Shown: one piece after another, positions 21,706-30,069 of the stretch | Position numbering within the stretch: the first letter of the stretch is position 1 | Layout: the number at the start of each line of letters is the position of its first letter | From: VBDM01 sp964430565 | GTDB lineage: Bacteria; Pseudomonadota; Gammaproteobacteria; Burkholderiales; SG8-39 | Direction: 5' to 3' | Assembly (NCBI GenBank): GCA_964430565.1 | Contig: CAYSFD010000051.1 | Location: 370,371-434,370 of the forward strand | DNA: 64,000 nucleotides | Translations under genes and position numbers: made by a program | The notes under the pieces: generated by a model | Seen by the model: only the letters and a program-made list of their open reading frames with translations | Told to the model about the DNA's origin: nothing | Databases searched by the model: none

Positions 21706-22224
21706 TTGACTCGCGCAAGCGAAGCGTCGTTCAAGCCAACCGAATGCCCACCTGACGTCTTGAAGACAGGGCAGCCGGCGCCGCTTTTCTCGCTTCCCGA
21801 CGCCGACATGGAAACCGTCGAACTCGCGCAGTTCCTCGGAAAGATGAACGTCGTGCTCTATTTTTATCCGCGGGACGGTACGCCCGCCTGCACTCTGCAA
21901 GCCACGGATTTCTCCGATCACGAGGGCGAGTTTGCGCGGGAAGACTGCGTGGTGCTCGGAGTGAGTCCCGACGATTGCCTTAGACACGCCGATTTCCGGG
22001 ACCAGCATGGAGTGTCGATACGGTTGCTTGCGGATACAGAGGCGGAAGTGTGCCGCAAATACGGCGTGGCGCACGAGAAGGAGTCCAGCGGATCGCGAAA
22101 GGTCTGCATCACGCGCTCGACTTTCATCATCGACAAGCATGGCATGGTGAGACACGTGTTGTGCGGCGCGAATCCACGCGGCCACGCTGCCGAAGTGCTG
22201 GATCTCATCAAATCGCTGCGGTAG
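21706..22224 (+). CDS. bcp: Peroxiredoxin of the Bcp/PrxQ family
   Basis: The 172-residue protein has the thioredoxin-like peroxiredoxin pattern GQPAPLFSLPDADMETVEL and the active site PRDGTPACTLQATDFSD, with the peroxidatic cysteine at about residue 62 (PACT rather than the usual PGCT). The second cysteine five residues later, used as resolving residue in many Bcp proteins, is absent; a later cysteine (near 84 or 95) may serve. It reduces peroxides in the cytoplasm with thioredoxin. Divergent from the ribosomal oxygenase gene. Confidence 0.88.
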   Translation: MTRASEASFKPTECPPDVLKTGQPAPLFSLPDADMETVELAQFLGKMNVVLYFYPRDGTPACTLQATDFSDHEGEFAREDCVVLGVSPDDCLRHADFRDQHGVSIRLLADTEAEVCRKYGVAHEKESSGSRKVCITRSTFIIDKHGMVRHVLCGANPRGHAAEVLDLIKSLR

Positions 22225-22258
22225 CCGGAATCGGGGATTCGGGCTTCGTCCGTCCGCT

Positions 22259-22750
22259 TTGCGCATCTCAAAAAACACGATTGTCTCGCTCGATATCGAA
22301 ATCTCCGATATCTGGGGCAATGCAGTCCAGCGCTCCGGGGAACCGGTGCAGTACTTACACGGCGGCTTCGGCAATATTTTTCCGGCGGCCGAGGCGGTGC
22401 TGGAGGGCAGGGAAGTCAAGGATCGCGTCGAGGTGCGCCTGGAGCCGGAGGAGGCCTTCGGCGACTACGACGAGAACCTTCTGCGTGTCGAGGCGCGCAG
22501 CCGCTTCCCCGAAACCCTTGAGATCGGAATGCGCTTCGAAGGCGCGGCGTCCTCTGACGATGAAGACTTGATCTTCACGGTTACCGATATCGCGGAGGAT
22601 AAAGTCGTGCTCGACGCCAACCATCCGCTTGCCGGCAGCGCGCTCAAACTCTCCTGCACCGTGGTTGCGGTGCGCCCGGCCACCGAAGTCGAGATTCGAA
22701 ACGGCACAGCCGACGATCCCAAGTCGGTTATCCTGCGAATCCTGCCGTAG
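22259..22750 (+). CDS. FKBP-type peptidyl-prolyl isomerase, SlyD-like
   Basis: The 163-residue protein shows the SlyD-type split FKBP fold: TIVSLDIEISDIWGNAVQ, QYLHGGFGNIFPAAEAVLEGREVKDRVEVRLEPEEAFGDYDE, where the insert-in-flap domain follows, and VLDANHPLAGSALKLSCTVV, in place of the usual DxNHPLAGKxLxF. It likely speeds proline isomerisation and protein folding. It lacks the His/Cys-rich metal-binding tail of E. coli SlyD. The start is uncertain: TTG at 22259 gives the shown length, with no strong ribosome binding site. Confidence 0.8.
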   Translation: MRISKNTIVSLDIEISDIWGNAVQRSGEPVQYLHGGFGNIFPAAEAVLEGREVKDRVEVRLEPEEAFGDYDENLLRVEARSRFPETLEIGMRFEGAASSDDEDLIFTVTDIAEDKVVLDANHPLAGSALKLSCTVVAVRPATEVEIRNGTADDPKSVILRILP

Positions 22751-22770
22751 CGATCCAGAGGAGGGAAAGC

Positions 22771-24270
22771 ATGTCCGGGATGCTGGGTGTTGTCTCCTAC
22801 GGCCTGGGGACCATCATCGGCGTTGCCCTGATCGCTTTCCTGGTGATCGTCTTCATCCAGGACATCACGCAGAAGAAGCACACGGTCCTGCGCAATTATC
22901 CGGTCATCGGCCATCTGCGCTATCTGCTGGAGAAGCAGGGCGAGTACTTCCGGCAGTACTTTTTCATGAACGACCGGGAGGAATTGCCCTTCAATCGCGC
23001 CACCCGCAGCTGGGTTTACCGGCTCGCGAAGGCCGAAGGCGGTGTGATCGGTTTCGGCTCGACCAACAATACCAACGAGCCCGGCTCGATCCTGTTCGTC
23101 AACCATCCCTACCCGGTGCTCGAGGAGGACCGGTTGCCCACGCCGCCGCTCTGGATCGGCGAGGGTTTCTGCAAGGAGCCTTTTTCCGCAAAATCGGTGG
23201 TGAACATCAGCGGCATGAGCTTCGGCGCGATCTCCGAGCCGGCGGTGCGCGCTTTGTCGCGCGGCGCGGCGCTCGCCGGCTGCTGGATGGATACGGGCGA
23301 GGGAGGACTCTCGCCGTTTCACCTCGAGGGCAACTGCGACATCATCATGCAGATCGGCACGGCCAACTACGGCATCCGCGACCGGGACGGGAATTTCTCT
23401 CCGGAAAAAACGAGGGAGCTCGCCGCCCGTCCTCAGGTGAAGGCGTTCGAGATCAAGCTCTCGCAGGGCGCAAAGCCCGGCAAGGGTGGCGTGCTTCCGG
23501 CGGCCAAGGTCACCGAGCAGATTGCGGGAATCCGCGGCATTCCGGCGCAGCAGGACTCGATCAGCCCGAATCGCCACCGCGACGTGGCCAACGTCAACCA
23601 GCTGCTCGACAAGATCGCGCTAATCCGCGACCTCACCGGCAAGCCGGTGGGCGTGAAGACCGCGATCGGCGGCTGGCAGTTCATCAACGAGGTCTGCGAC
23701 GCGGTCAATCAGCGCGGCCTCGAGTACGCGCCGGACTTTCTCACCATCGACGGCGGGGAAGGCGGTTCGGGCGCCGCGCCTCAGGCGTTGATGGACCACA
23801 TGGCGCTGCCGATCGCCGAGGCGCTGCCTCGCGTCGTCGATGCGCTCATCGAGTCCGGATTGCGAAGCCGTATTCGCGTCATTGCGGCGGGAAGGCTGGT
23901 CACCTCGGCGAAGGCGGCGTGGGCGCTGTGCGTCGGCGCGGATTTCGTCAACACCGCGCGCGGGTTCATGTTCTCGCTCGGCTGCATCCAGGCCTTGCGC
24001 TGCCACCAGAACACCTGTCCCACCGGCGTTACGACCCACAGCCACAGGCTGCAGCGCGGTCTTGTGGTCGAGGAGAAATACCAGCGTGTCGCCGACTACG
24101 CGACGGGAATGAACAAGGAAATCGACATGATCGCGCACTCCTGCGGCTGCCGTCACGCGCGGGAGCTCAAGCGCGAGCACGTGCGCATCGTGCAGACGGC
24201 GGGCCATAGCGCGGCGTTCAACATTTTGTATCCGTATCCGGAACCAAACGCCAAACGCAGAGCCGCGTGA
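22771..24270 (+). CDS. Membrane-anchored FMN-binding glutamate-synthase-like enzyme
   Basis: The 499-residue protein has one N-terminal transmembrane helix (about 5-27) and then the FMN-binding synthase domain of glutamate synthase: SFGAISEPAVRALSRGAALAG, then DTGEGGLSPFH, KPGKGGVLPAAKVTEQIAGIRG, TIDGGEGGSGAAPQALMDH, and CHQNTCPTGVTTH, whose cysteines resemble those of the iron-sulfur region. It lacks the glutamine amidotransferase domain of GltB. Such stand-alone proteins occur widely with unclear physiological reaction. GAGGAGGGAAAGC precedes the ATG. Confidence 0.85.
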   Translation: MSGMLGVVSYGLGTIIGVALIAFLVIVFIQDITQKKHTVLRNYPVIGHLRYLLEKQGEYFRQYFFMNDREELPFNRATRSWVYRLAKAEGGVIGFGSTNNTNEPGSILFVNHPYPVLEEDRLPTPPLWIGEGFCKEPFSAKSVVNISGMSFGAISEPAVRALSRGAALAGCWMDTGEGGLSPFHLEGNCDIIMQIGTANYGIRDRDGNFSPEKTRELAARPQVKAFEIKLSQGAKPGKGGVLPAAKVTEQIAGIRGIPAQQDSISPNRHRDVANVNQLLDKIALIRDLTGKPVGVKTAIGGWQFINEVCDAVNQRGLEYAPDFLTIDGGEGGSGAAPQALMDHMALPIAEALPRVVDALIESGLRSRIRVIAAGRLVTSAKAAWALCVGADFVNTARGFMFSLGCIQALRCHQNTCPTGVTTHSHRLQRGLVVEEKYQRVADYATGMNKEIDMIAHSCGCRHARELKREHVRIVQTAGHSAAFNILYPYPEPNAKRRAA

Positions 24271-24328
24271 TCCGGTTTCTCACGCCGACTCGTGGACTAT
24301 TACATGACGGTCCAACAAGGGACTGCCG

Positions 24329-25846
24329 TTATCGCCGTTGCTTCAACGGTCTGTCCCCGGTTTTGACATTGAGAAGTGCACGCGCTTGGTTAATGACCTC
24401 GCTGGCGGTGATGCCCACGGGGCCGGTGCCCGCAGCGACGAGCGCGTCCGCGGCGGCGCCGTGCAGATAAGTTCCCGCGAGCAGCGCGTGCAAGGGGTCC
24501 GTGCCCTGGGCGCACAGGGCCGCGATCATGCCGCTCAAGGCGTCGCCCATGCCGGCCGAGGCCATGCCCGGGTTGCCCGAGGAGTTGATCCAGAACTTGC
24601 CGTCCGGCGCGGCGATCACGCTGCCGTTGCCCTTTAGCACCACAAAACTTCGGTAGCGTTGCGCGAGGGTCCTCGCCGAGGTAATGCGGTCGGCCTGCAC
24701 CTGCCGCGTGTCCTCGCCCAGCAGGCGCGCCGCTTCGGCGGGGTGAGGTGTGAGGAGGGTGGCCGCGCTGCGCCTGCCGATCGCGGCGATCAGTTCGCGC
24801 TTGCCGGCGATAAGATTGAGCGCGTCGGCATCGAGCACCAGAGGCGCGGGCGAGTTCAGCGCGGCGCGCACCATCGCGGCGGCGGTCTTGCCCGTGCCCA
24901 TACCCGGGCCGGCGACGAGCGCGTTGACGAGGCCCTTTGCGAGCAGTTCCTTTGGCTTGCGCAACATGAGTTCGGGCTGCGAATAATCGACATACGGCGC
25001 GCGCGCGGTCAGCAGTCCGAGATAGACGCGACCCGCGCCGCATTTGAGCGCGGCGCGCCCGGCGATCAGCGCGGCGCCCACCATTCCCGCCGCGCCGCCG
25101 AGGATGCCGACGCTGCCGGCCTGGCCCTTGTGGAAATTCTTCGCGCGCGGCGGCAGCACGCGCTCGAGGACTTCCGCGCCCAGGCGCTGTCCTTCCGGCG
25201 CGAGCAGTTTTGCCGCGTCCACGCCCAGCGTGTCGAGGTGGATCTCGCCGCAATGGTCCGGACCGTCGAGTGTCAGCAGTCCCGGCTTGTTCGCAATGAA
25301 TGTGATGGTGTGGCTTGCGCGAACAGCCTTGCCCATGACTGCGCCGGTATCGGCGTTGATCCCGCTCGGGATATCGAGCGCGAGGACCGGCAAACCGAGC
25401 GCATTGAGCTTGTCCACGAGCGCGGCGTGGGCGCCGGCTAGCGGCCGCGTGAGGCCGATGCCGAAGAGGCCATCCACGGCCAGATCGAAGCGCAGGTCAT
25501 CCGGAATGTCGCCGAGCAGTGTCCCGCCCTCGGCTTCCCATTTGGAGAGCGCCGCCTGCGCGTCGCTCGACAGCTTGTCGCGCTCGCCGGCGAAGACGAC
25601 GCTGACGCGAAAGAACCAGCGCTTCAGGTGCGCGGCTACTTCAAAAGCGTCGCCGCCGTTGTTGCCCGGGCCGGCAAGTACGAGGACCGCTTTCGCGGTG
25701 TCGCCGCAGAGGCTTCGAGCGAACTCTGCAGCGGCCGTGCCGGCCCGCTCCATCAGGATCGGCGCGCCGGAAGCCTCTGTTGCGAGAGCCTCCAGCTTTC
25801 GGACTGCACGCGTGGTGTAAATGGGAGATGCGGACATTGGCGCCAA
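24329..25846 (-). CDS. nnr: Bifunctional NAD(P)H-hydrate epimerase / dehydratase
   Basis: The 505-residue protein has an N-terminal YjeF epimerase domain (about 10-215; VLVLAGPGNNGGDAFEVAAHL and AVDGLFGIGLTRPL with the catalytic aspartate) and a C-terminal ADP-dependent dehydratase domain (about 225-500; GSVGILGGAAGMVGAALIAGRAAL, VAGPGMG, and NPGMASAGMGDALSG with the catalytic GxGD). It repairs damaged hydrated NAD(P)H. Full length is present. Minus-strand neighbours are TRAP transporter genes. Confidence 0.93.
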   Translation of the reverse strand: MAPMSASPIYTTRAVRKLEALATEASGAPILMERAGTAAAEFARSLCGDTAKAVLVLAGPGNNGGDAFEVAAHLKRWFFRVSVVFAGERDKLSSDAQAALSKWEAEGGTLLGDIPDDLRFDLAVDGLFGIGLTRPLAGAHAALVDKLNALGLPVLALDIPSGINADTGAVMGKAVRASHTITFIANKPGLLTLDGPDHCGEIHLDTLGVDAAKLLAPEGQRLGAEVLERVLPPRAKNFHKGQAGSVGILGGAAGMVGAALIAGRAALKCGAGRVYLGLLTARAPYVDYSQPELMLRKPKELLAKGLVNALVAGPGMGTGKTAAAMVRAALNSPAPLVLDADALNLIAGKRELIAAIGRRSAATLLTPHPAEAARLLGEDTRQVQADRITSARTLAQRYRSFVVLKGNGSVIAAPDGKFWINSSGNPGMASAGMGDALSGMIAALCAQGTDPLHALLAGTYLHGAAADALVAAGTGPVGITASEVINQARALLNVKTGDRPLKQRR

Positions 25847-25861
25847 TGATAGCGCAGGGAA

Positions 25862-27166
25862 TCATTTTCCCATCACGACATCGGGCAGCCAGGTCGCGGT
25901 AGCGGGAAAAACCGTGATGATGGCCAGACACAGGACCAGCATCGCAAAGAAAGGCAGCGAGCACTTGGCGATGTAATTGCTGTCCTTTCCGGTCATGTTC
26001 TGCAGCACAAAGAGGTTGAATCCGACCGGCGGCGTGACTTCGGCTATCTCGACCAGCAGCACGATGAAGATGCCGAACCAGACGAGGTCGAAGCCGGCCT
26101 TCTGGATCATCGGCAGCACGATCGCGCAGGTGAGCACGATCATGGAAATCCCGTCGAGTGCCGTGCCGAGGACAATGTAAAAAAGCGAGAGCACCGCGAT
26201 CAGCGCGTAGGGACTGAGGTTAAAGGATGCGACCCATTCAGCCAGCGCACGCGGAATTCCCGTAAAACCCATGGTCAGGCTCAGGAAGGACGCGCCCGCA
26301 AGAATGAAGGTGATCATGCAGGACACCCGAGTCGCCGACATGAGGCTGTCGAGGAAATTTCTCCAGGTGAGCGATTTGCTCCACCAGGCGATCGTAAGGG
26401 ACCCGAGCACTCCGTAGGCGGCGCATTCGGTCGCCGTCGCCCAGCCCGCGACCAGCACCCACACGATGAAAAGGATGAGGAGCGAGCAGGGAATGAGGTT
26501 TCCCGACGCCCTGATCTTCTCGGCAAAGCTCATGGAAGGTTCCGGCGGCGGGGTGCGGTCGGGATTCATCATCGCCCAAAAAACGATGTAGCCGGAGAAA
26601 AGCCCCATCACGATGAAGCCGGGAATGAAACCGGCGAGAAACACGCGGATGATGGACGCGTCGGCGGCGACGGCATAGACGACCATCGTGATGGAGGGCG
26701 GAATCAGGATGCCCAATGTCCCGGCCGTCGCGAGCGACCCCAGCGCGATCCTTTCGTCATAGCCGCGTTTCAGCAGCTCGGGCAAGGCGACCTTGGAGAT
26801 CGTCGCGCAGGTCGCCGCCGATGAACCGGATACAGAGCCGAAGATTCCGCAGCCCAGGATCGTGGTGTGCATCAGCCGTCCCGGAACGCGGTTCAGCCAG
26901 GGAGCGAGGCCCGCGAACATCTGCTCCGAAAGCCGCGTTCGAAACAGGATTTCCCCCATCCAGATGAACATCGGCAACGCTGCGAGCGTCCAGGAAGCGC
27001 TCGATCCCCAGAACGCCGTGAACAGGTTCTTGCCGGGCGGCGTGCCCGTAAAAAAGGCCATGCCGATCCAGCCGACGATCGCGAGCGTCATGGCGATCCA
27101 CACGCCCCCTGCGAGAAGCAGCAGCATCACGAACAGGAGCAGCCCTGCGATCTGAACGAGCTCCAT
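25862..27166 (-). CDS. dctM: TRAP transporter large permease (DctM type)
   Basis: From the ATG at 27166 the product has 434 residues with about 12 hydrophobic helices. It has the DctM signatures FLALTMGFTGIPRALA-like region, PPSITMVVYAVAADASIIRVFLAGFIPG, and near the end DLVWFGIFIVLLVEIAEVTPPVGFNLFVLQ. This is the ion-driven pore of a tripartite ATP-independent carrier. It follows the small-subunit gene with a two-base gap. The partner binding protein is encoded at 27820-28794. Confidence 0.9.
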   Translation of the reverse strand: MELVQIAGLLLFVMLLLLAGGVWIAMTLAIVGWIGMAFFTGTPPGKNLFTAFWGSSASWTLAALPMFIWMGEILFRTRLSEQMFAGLAPWLNRVPGRLMHTTILGCGIFGSVSGSSAATCATISKVALPELLKRGYDERIALGSLATAGTLGILIPPSITMVVYAVAADASIIRVFLAGFIPGFIVMGLFSGYIVFWAMMNPDRTPPPEPSMSFAEKIRASGNLIPCSLLILFIVWVLVAGWATATECAAYGVLGSLTIAWWSKSLTWRNFLDSLMSATRVSCMITFILAGASFLSLTMGFTGIPRALAEWVASFNLSPYALIAVLSLFYIVLGTALDGISMIVLTCAIVLPMIQKAGFDLVWFGIFIVLLVEIAEVTPPVGFNLFVLQNMTGKDSNYIAKCSLPFFAMLVLCLAIITVFPATATWLPDVVMGK

Positions 27167-27168
27167 GC

Positions 27169-27702
27169 CTAGACGTCCTCGCTGAAATCGCCGCGGCGGT
27201 GCCGTTCCTCCGCGGCGGCGACATAGCTTGGCGTGCCGCCGCGCAGCACCAGGACGAGTTCGTCCAGCACGGCGACAAATAGCAAAATCGCTCCGATCAC
27301 GAAGCTCGATTGCGGAATCCACAGCGGGATGGCGATCAATCCGTTCGCCATGTCGCGGAACTGCCAGCTTTCATAGACGAACCTCGACACCCAGAACGCG
27401 AGATAGCCGCAGAAGCAGGCCGCGGCGGAGAGCGATGCGGCCTCGGCCAGGCGCCGGGCGCGCGGGCCGACGTGCTGGAGAAGAAGGATCACGCGGACGA
27501 AGTCACCGCGCCGGAAGGTGTGAGCCATGGCGAGAAACGCCGCGGCGGCGCCAAACCATGCGACCAGATCGTCGGCGCCGCCGGTGCGCAGGCCGAACTC
27601 GCGCATCACCGTCTGCCCAATCATCACGACGAAGATTGCAAAAACAAAAAACGCCGCGAGGTACCCCGCGGCGTCGTACAGGAAATCGAGAAAGCGGCGC
27701 AC
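27169..27702 (-). CDS. dctQ: TRAP transporter small permease (DctQ type)
   Basis: The 177-residue protein has four hydrophobic helices (about 9-33, 42-62, 87-107 and 128-152) and the DctQ pattern VMIGQTVMREFG, ADDLVAWFGAAAAFLAMAHTFRRGDFVRV, which pairs with the large permease. It lies between the large permease gene and the REP-like repeat that separates it from the binding-protein gene. Confidence 0.87.
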   Translation of the reverse strand: MRRFLDFLYDAAGYLAAFFVFAIFVVMIGQTVMREFGLRTGGADDLVAWFGAAAAFLAMAHTFRRGDFVRVILLLQHVGPRARRLAEAASLSAAACFCGYLAFWVSRFVYESWQFRDMANGLIAIPLWIPQSSFVIGAILLFVAVLDELVLVLRGGTPSYVAAAEERHRRGDFSEDV

Positions 27703-27710
27703 TTAATTTC

Positions 27711-27796
27711 CGTCGTTCCCGCGGAAGCGGGAACCCAGGGGCTTCTTATCGAACGACGCTGGATTCCCGCTTGCGCGGGAATGACGGCACGGGATG
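27711..27796. repeat. Inverted pair of REP-like palindromes (BIME-like)
   Basis: Two related palindromic units face each other: CGTTCCCGCGGAAGCGGGAA with flanking CGTCG/CCCAG, and GATTCCCGCTTGCGCGGGAA with flanking CTG/TGACGG. Each folds as CCCGC/GCGGG. The unit form (CGTCATTCCCGCG...CGCGGGAATCCAG) is a widespread type of REP sequence in betaproteobacteria. The pair lies between the TRAP small permease and binding-protein genes and could act as a folded RNA barrier. Confidence 0.75.
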
Positions 27797-27819
27797 ACCT
27801 TCGCTCCGCTGCGCGAAGA

Positions 27820-28794
27820 TCACATCTTACGGTAGGCGTCGACCACGGCCTGGCCCTCGCCGCCGGCCTTCTTCAGCCAGTCCGCGAGGATGGCGTCGCC
27901 GATCTTCTTCAGATCGGCCTTCAGCGTCGCGCTGGGCGCAGCGACATTCATGCCATTTTTCCTGAGCTGATCAAGGTACCAGTTGGTTTTTTCCTCACTC
28001 GTCTTCCACCCGCGCGTCTCGGCGGTCGCGGCGGCCTTGAGCATCGCCGACTGCGCAGACTTGTCGAGTGCGTCGAACGCCTTCTGGTTTACGATCACGA
28101 CGTTTTTGGGCAGCCAGGCCTGGGTGTCGTAGAAATTTTTCACGACTTCGTACACTTTCGTGTCGTAACCGGTGGCGCCGGACGTCATCATCGAGTCGAT
28201 CGCCCCCGTCGCGAGCGCCTGCGTGACCTCGGCCGCCTGGATCGTGATCGGCTGCGCGCGGACCAGCTCGGCGATGCGCGCGGTGGCCGGACTGTAGGCG
28301 CGCCACTTCAGGCCTTTCATGTCGGCGACCGAGTTGAGCGGGCGCTTGGAGTAGATGCCCTGCGGCGGCCAGGGTACCGAGAACAACACCCTGAGACCCT
28401 GCTTGGCCAGTTGGGCCTCGAGTGTCTTGCGGGAAGCCCTCCACAACTTCATCGCCTCGACGTAGCTCGTCGCAAGGAAAGGCACGCCGTCGATGCCGAA
28501 GAGCGCGTCTTCGTTCTCATAATTCACCCACAGCATCTCGCCGAGTTGGGCCTGGCCCCCCTGGACCGCGCGTTTGATCTCCGGCGCCTTGAAAAGCGAA
28601 GCGCCCGCGTGAACCTGGATCTTCAGCTTGCCGCCGGTCGCCTTGTCAACTTCCGTGGCGAATTCCGCGATGTTCTCAGTATGGAAATTGGACGCCGGGT
28701 ATGCGGTGGGCAGGTCCCATTTGGTCTGCGCGGACGCCGTGCCGAAGTTGAAGGCAAATGCGAGGGCTGCGATGGCATGCGATTGGAGTTTCAT
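27820..28794 (-). CDS. dctP: TRAP transporter periplasmic binding protein (DctP type)
   Basis: The 324-residue protein has a signal peptide (about 1-23, ending TASAQ) and the DctP fold: TAYPASNFHTENIAEFATEVDKAT, QVHAGASLFKAPEIKRAVQGGQAQLGEMLW, GLKWRAYSPATARIAELVRAQPI, with the arginine that binds the carboxylate of the ligand, and VIVNQKAFDAL. It likely captures an organic acid for the DctQM permease encoded downstream. Confidence 0.9.
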   Translation of the reverse strand: MKLQSHAIAALAFAFNFGTASAQTKWDLPTAYPASNFHTENIAEFATEVDKATGGKLKIQVHAGASLFKAPEIKRAVQGGQAQLGEMLWVNYENEDALFGIDGVPFLATSYVEAMKLWRASRKTLEAQLAKQGLRVLFSVPWPPQGIYSKRPLNSVADMKGLKWRAYSPATARIAELVRAQPITIQAAEVTQALATGAIDSMMTSGATGYDTKVYEVVKNFYDTQAWLPKNVVIVNQKAFDALDKSAQSAMLKAAATAETRGWKTSEEKTNWYLDQLRKNGMNVAAPSATLKADLKKIGDAILADWLKKAGGEGQAVVDAYRKM

Positions 28795-28848
28795 GGTGAC
28801 CTCATCGAGAAATGCTGCGGGCCAGTTTGTCAGACGGGCAACCGGGCG

Positions 28849-28950
28849 TCAACCTGGGATGAGCCCCAGGACGTGGTCGCCGATTGCAAGCGCTGCGGTA
28901 AGGCCGGGGGATTCGATACCGAACAGATTGACCAGACCGCTACGCCGTGG
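28849..28950 (-). pseudogene. Duplicated 3' end of the L-2-hydroxyglutarate oxidase gene
   Basis: On the minus strand this stretch reads GLVNLFGIESPGLTAALAIG and continues to a stop at 28849, nearly the same as the last residues of the intact gene ending at 30070 (VNLFGIESPGLTAALAIGDY). By eye about five in six bases match over the 102 bases, and a one-base deletion near its 5' end would shift the frame. It is a free-standing tail with no gene attached. The two copies are direct repeats flanking the MNT/HEPN pair. Confidence 0.65.
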
Positions 28951-29030
28951 GCTTGCCGGCGGCCGCAGGCGAACGCGATACGCTAAGCGCTGCGCTCGCC
29001 ATGGATCGATCCCGGTGTGCAAGTAACATC

Positions 29031-29059
29031 TTGCGATAACGCTAGGGATTTATCATAAT
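29031..29059 (+). promoter_or_regulatory. Promoter of the MNT/HEPN pair (TTGCGA-17-CATAAT)
   Basis: TTGCGA (29031-29036) and CATAAT (29054-29059) are separated by exactly 17 bases. The start of transcription would fall at about 29066, the first base of the ATG, implying a leaderless message, or a 12-base leader if the in-frame ATG at 29078 is used. No ribosome binding site is visible. Confidence 0.55.
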
Positions 29060-29065
29060 TCCGGC

Positions 29066-29533
29066 ATGCCCGCGCTGATGTCGTCCGCTCAGTTCGCTCG
29101 TACGCACAAGCTCTCGGAGCAGCGCGTGCGGCAGCTGCTCGCGGCGGGAAAGGTCGAGGGCGCATTTCGCGTCGGCGCGCGCTGGGCGATCCCGGCAGAA
29201 GCCGCGATCCGGCGGACGCCCGCGGGCCGGCCGCCGCGCGCGCGCGCGAGCATCCTGCGGCGGGCTGCGCGGGCCTGCGAAGCCGCTCTCGCCAGGGAGG
29301 GAGTTCGCGCCCTGGTGGTCGGGTCTCTCGCCTATGGCGGTATCCGGCCGGAGTCCGACCTTGATTTGCTGATCGTTTCCTATCCGGGGAAGAAGTGGAG
29401 CGAGGTGAGCGCAGTTGCGGCCGATGCGGCGCGCCCTTACGGGGTTCCGGTTGACGTGATCTTCGCCGACACCCTTCCGCCAGCGGTCAGGAAGGCGATG
29501 CTGAAGGACGCATGTCGTGCCGGCCAGCTTTAA
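29066..29533 (+). CDS. MNT-type nucleotidyltransferase antitoxin with N-terminal helix-turn-helix
   Basis: The 155-residue protein has an N-terminal excisionase-like helix-turn-helix (about 8-45; FARTHKLSEQRVRQLLAAGK) and a minimal nucleotidyltransferase domain with VVGSLAYGGIRPESDLDLLIV. The GS and DxD motifs are those of MNT proteins that AMPylate and neutralise a HEPN RNase. The second GTG/ATG start at 29078 is possible. Its stop overlaps the start of the HEPN gene by 17 bases. The pair sits between two copies of the oxidase 3' end. Confidence 0.75.
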   Translation: MPALMSSAQFARTHKLSEQRVRQLLAAGKVEGAFRVGARWAIPAEAAIRRTPAGRPPRARASILRRAARACEAALAREGVRALVVGSLAYGGIRPESDLDLLIVSYPGKKWSEVSAVAADAARPYGVPVDVIFADTLPPAVRKAMLKDACRAGQL

Positions 29534-30032
29534 GGATCAGCTGGCAGTTGTCGCAGATTTCCTGCATGAGGTGAAGCGCATGCAGGTGGGCGAGACGCGC
29601 GCCTCGGTACGGCCTGCGCTTGGTGTCTACGAGCGGGAGCTGAGGCTCGCGGGACTCGCCCAGCGGGTCGCGCAGGCGTACACCCTCATCGAAGGTGTGC
29701 TCGCCTTCGTCGCCCGACGCATCGACCGCACTCCCGTTACGGGTGAGGACTGGCACAAGAAGCTCATCACGAGGTGCGCGCGGCCCTTCGACAGCCCGGC
29801 GCGGCCAGCCGTCGTCTCGACGGCGCTCGCCGAGGATCTTCTCGAGCTGTGCGAATTCCGGCAGGTGGTGCGCAACATCTACCCGACGCGCCTCGAAGAA
29901 CGCAAGGTGCGGGAGAACCTTGAGCGGTTGCTACGCGCTGCGCCGATATTCACTGCAGAGATCAGGACATTTGCGGCGAGCGTTGCAGCAGTCCCCAGGT
30001 CCAAGCGCGGGCGTCCGACCAAGCGGCGCTGA
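29517..30032 (+). CDS. HEPN (HepT-like) toxin with His-to-Asn change in the active motif
   Basis: The 171-residue protein is helical. AQAYTLIEGVLAFVARRIDRTP and ELCEFRQVVRNIYPTRLEERKV match HepT-like RNases. The expected active motif is Rx4HxY; here RQVVRNIY has asparagine in the histidine place, which may lower or abolish cleavage or mark a subfamily. The C-terminus is a basic tail (SKRGRPTKRR). It is translationally coupled to the upstream MNT antitoxin gene. Confidence 0.65.
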   Translation: MPASFKDQLAVVADFLHEVKRMQVGETRASVRPALGVYERELRLAGLAQRVAQAYTLIEGVLAFVARRIDRTPVTGEDWHKKLITRCARPFDSPARPAVVSTALAEDLLELCEFRQVVRNIYPTRLEERKVRENLERLLRAAPIFTAEIRTFAASVAAVPRSKRGRPTKRR

Positions 30033-30069
30033 AAAGACCCGGTAAACTGCGGCAATGTACGGAGGGTCG

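Noticed and set aside
27711..27796. Palindromic repeats as the start of a CRISPR array
   Set aside because: Only two facing units, no regular spacers and no cas genes; fits REP elements.
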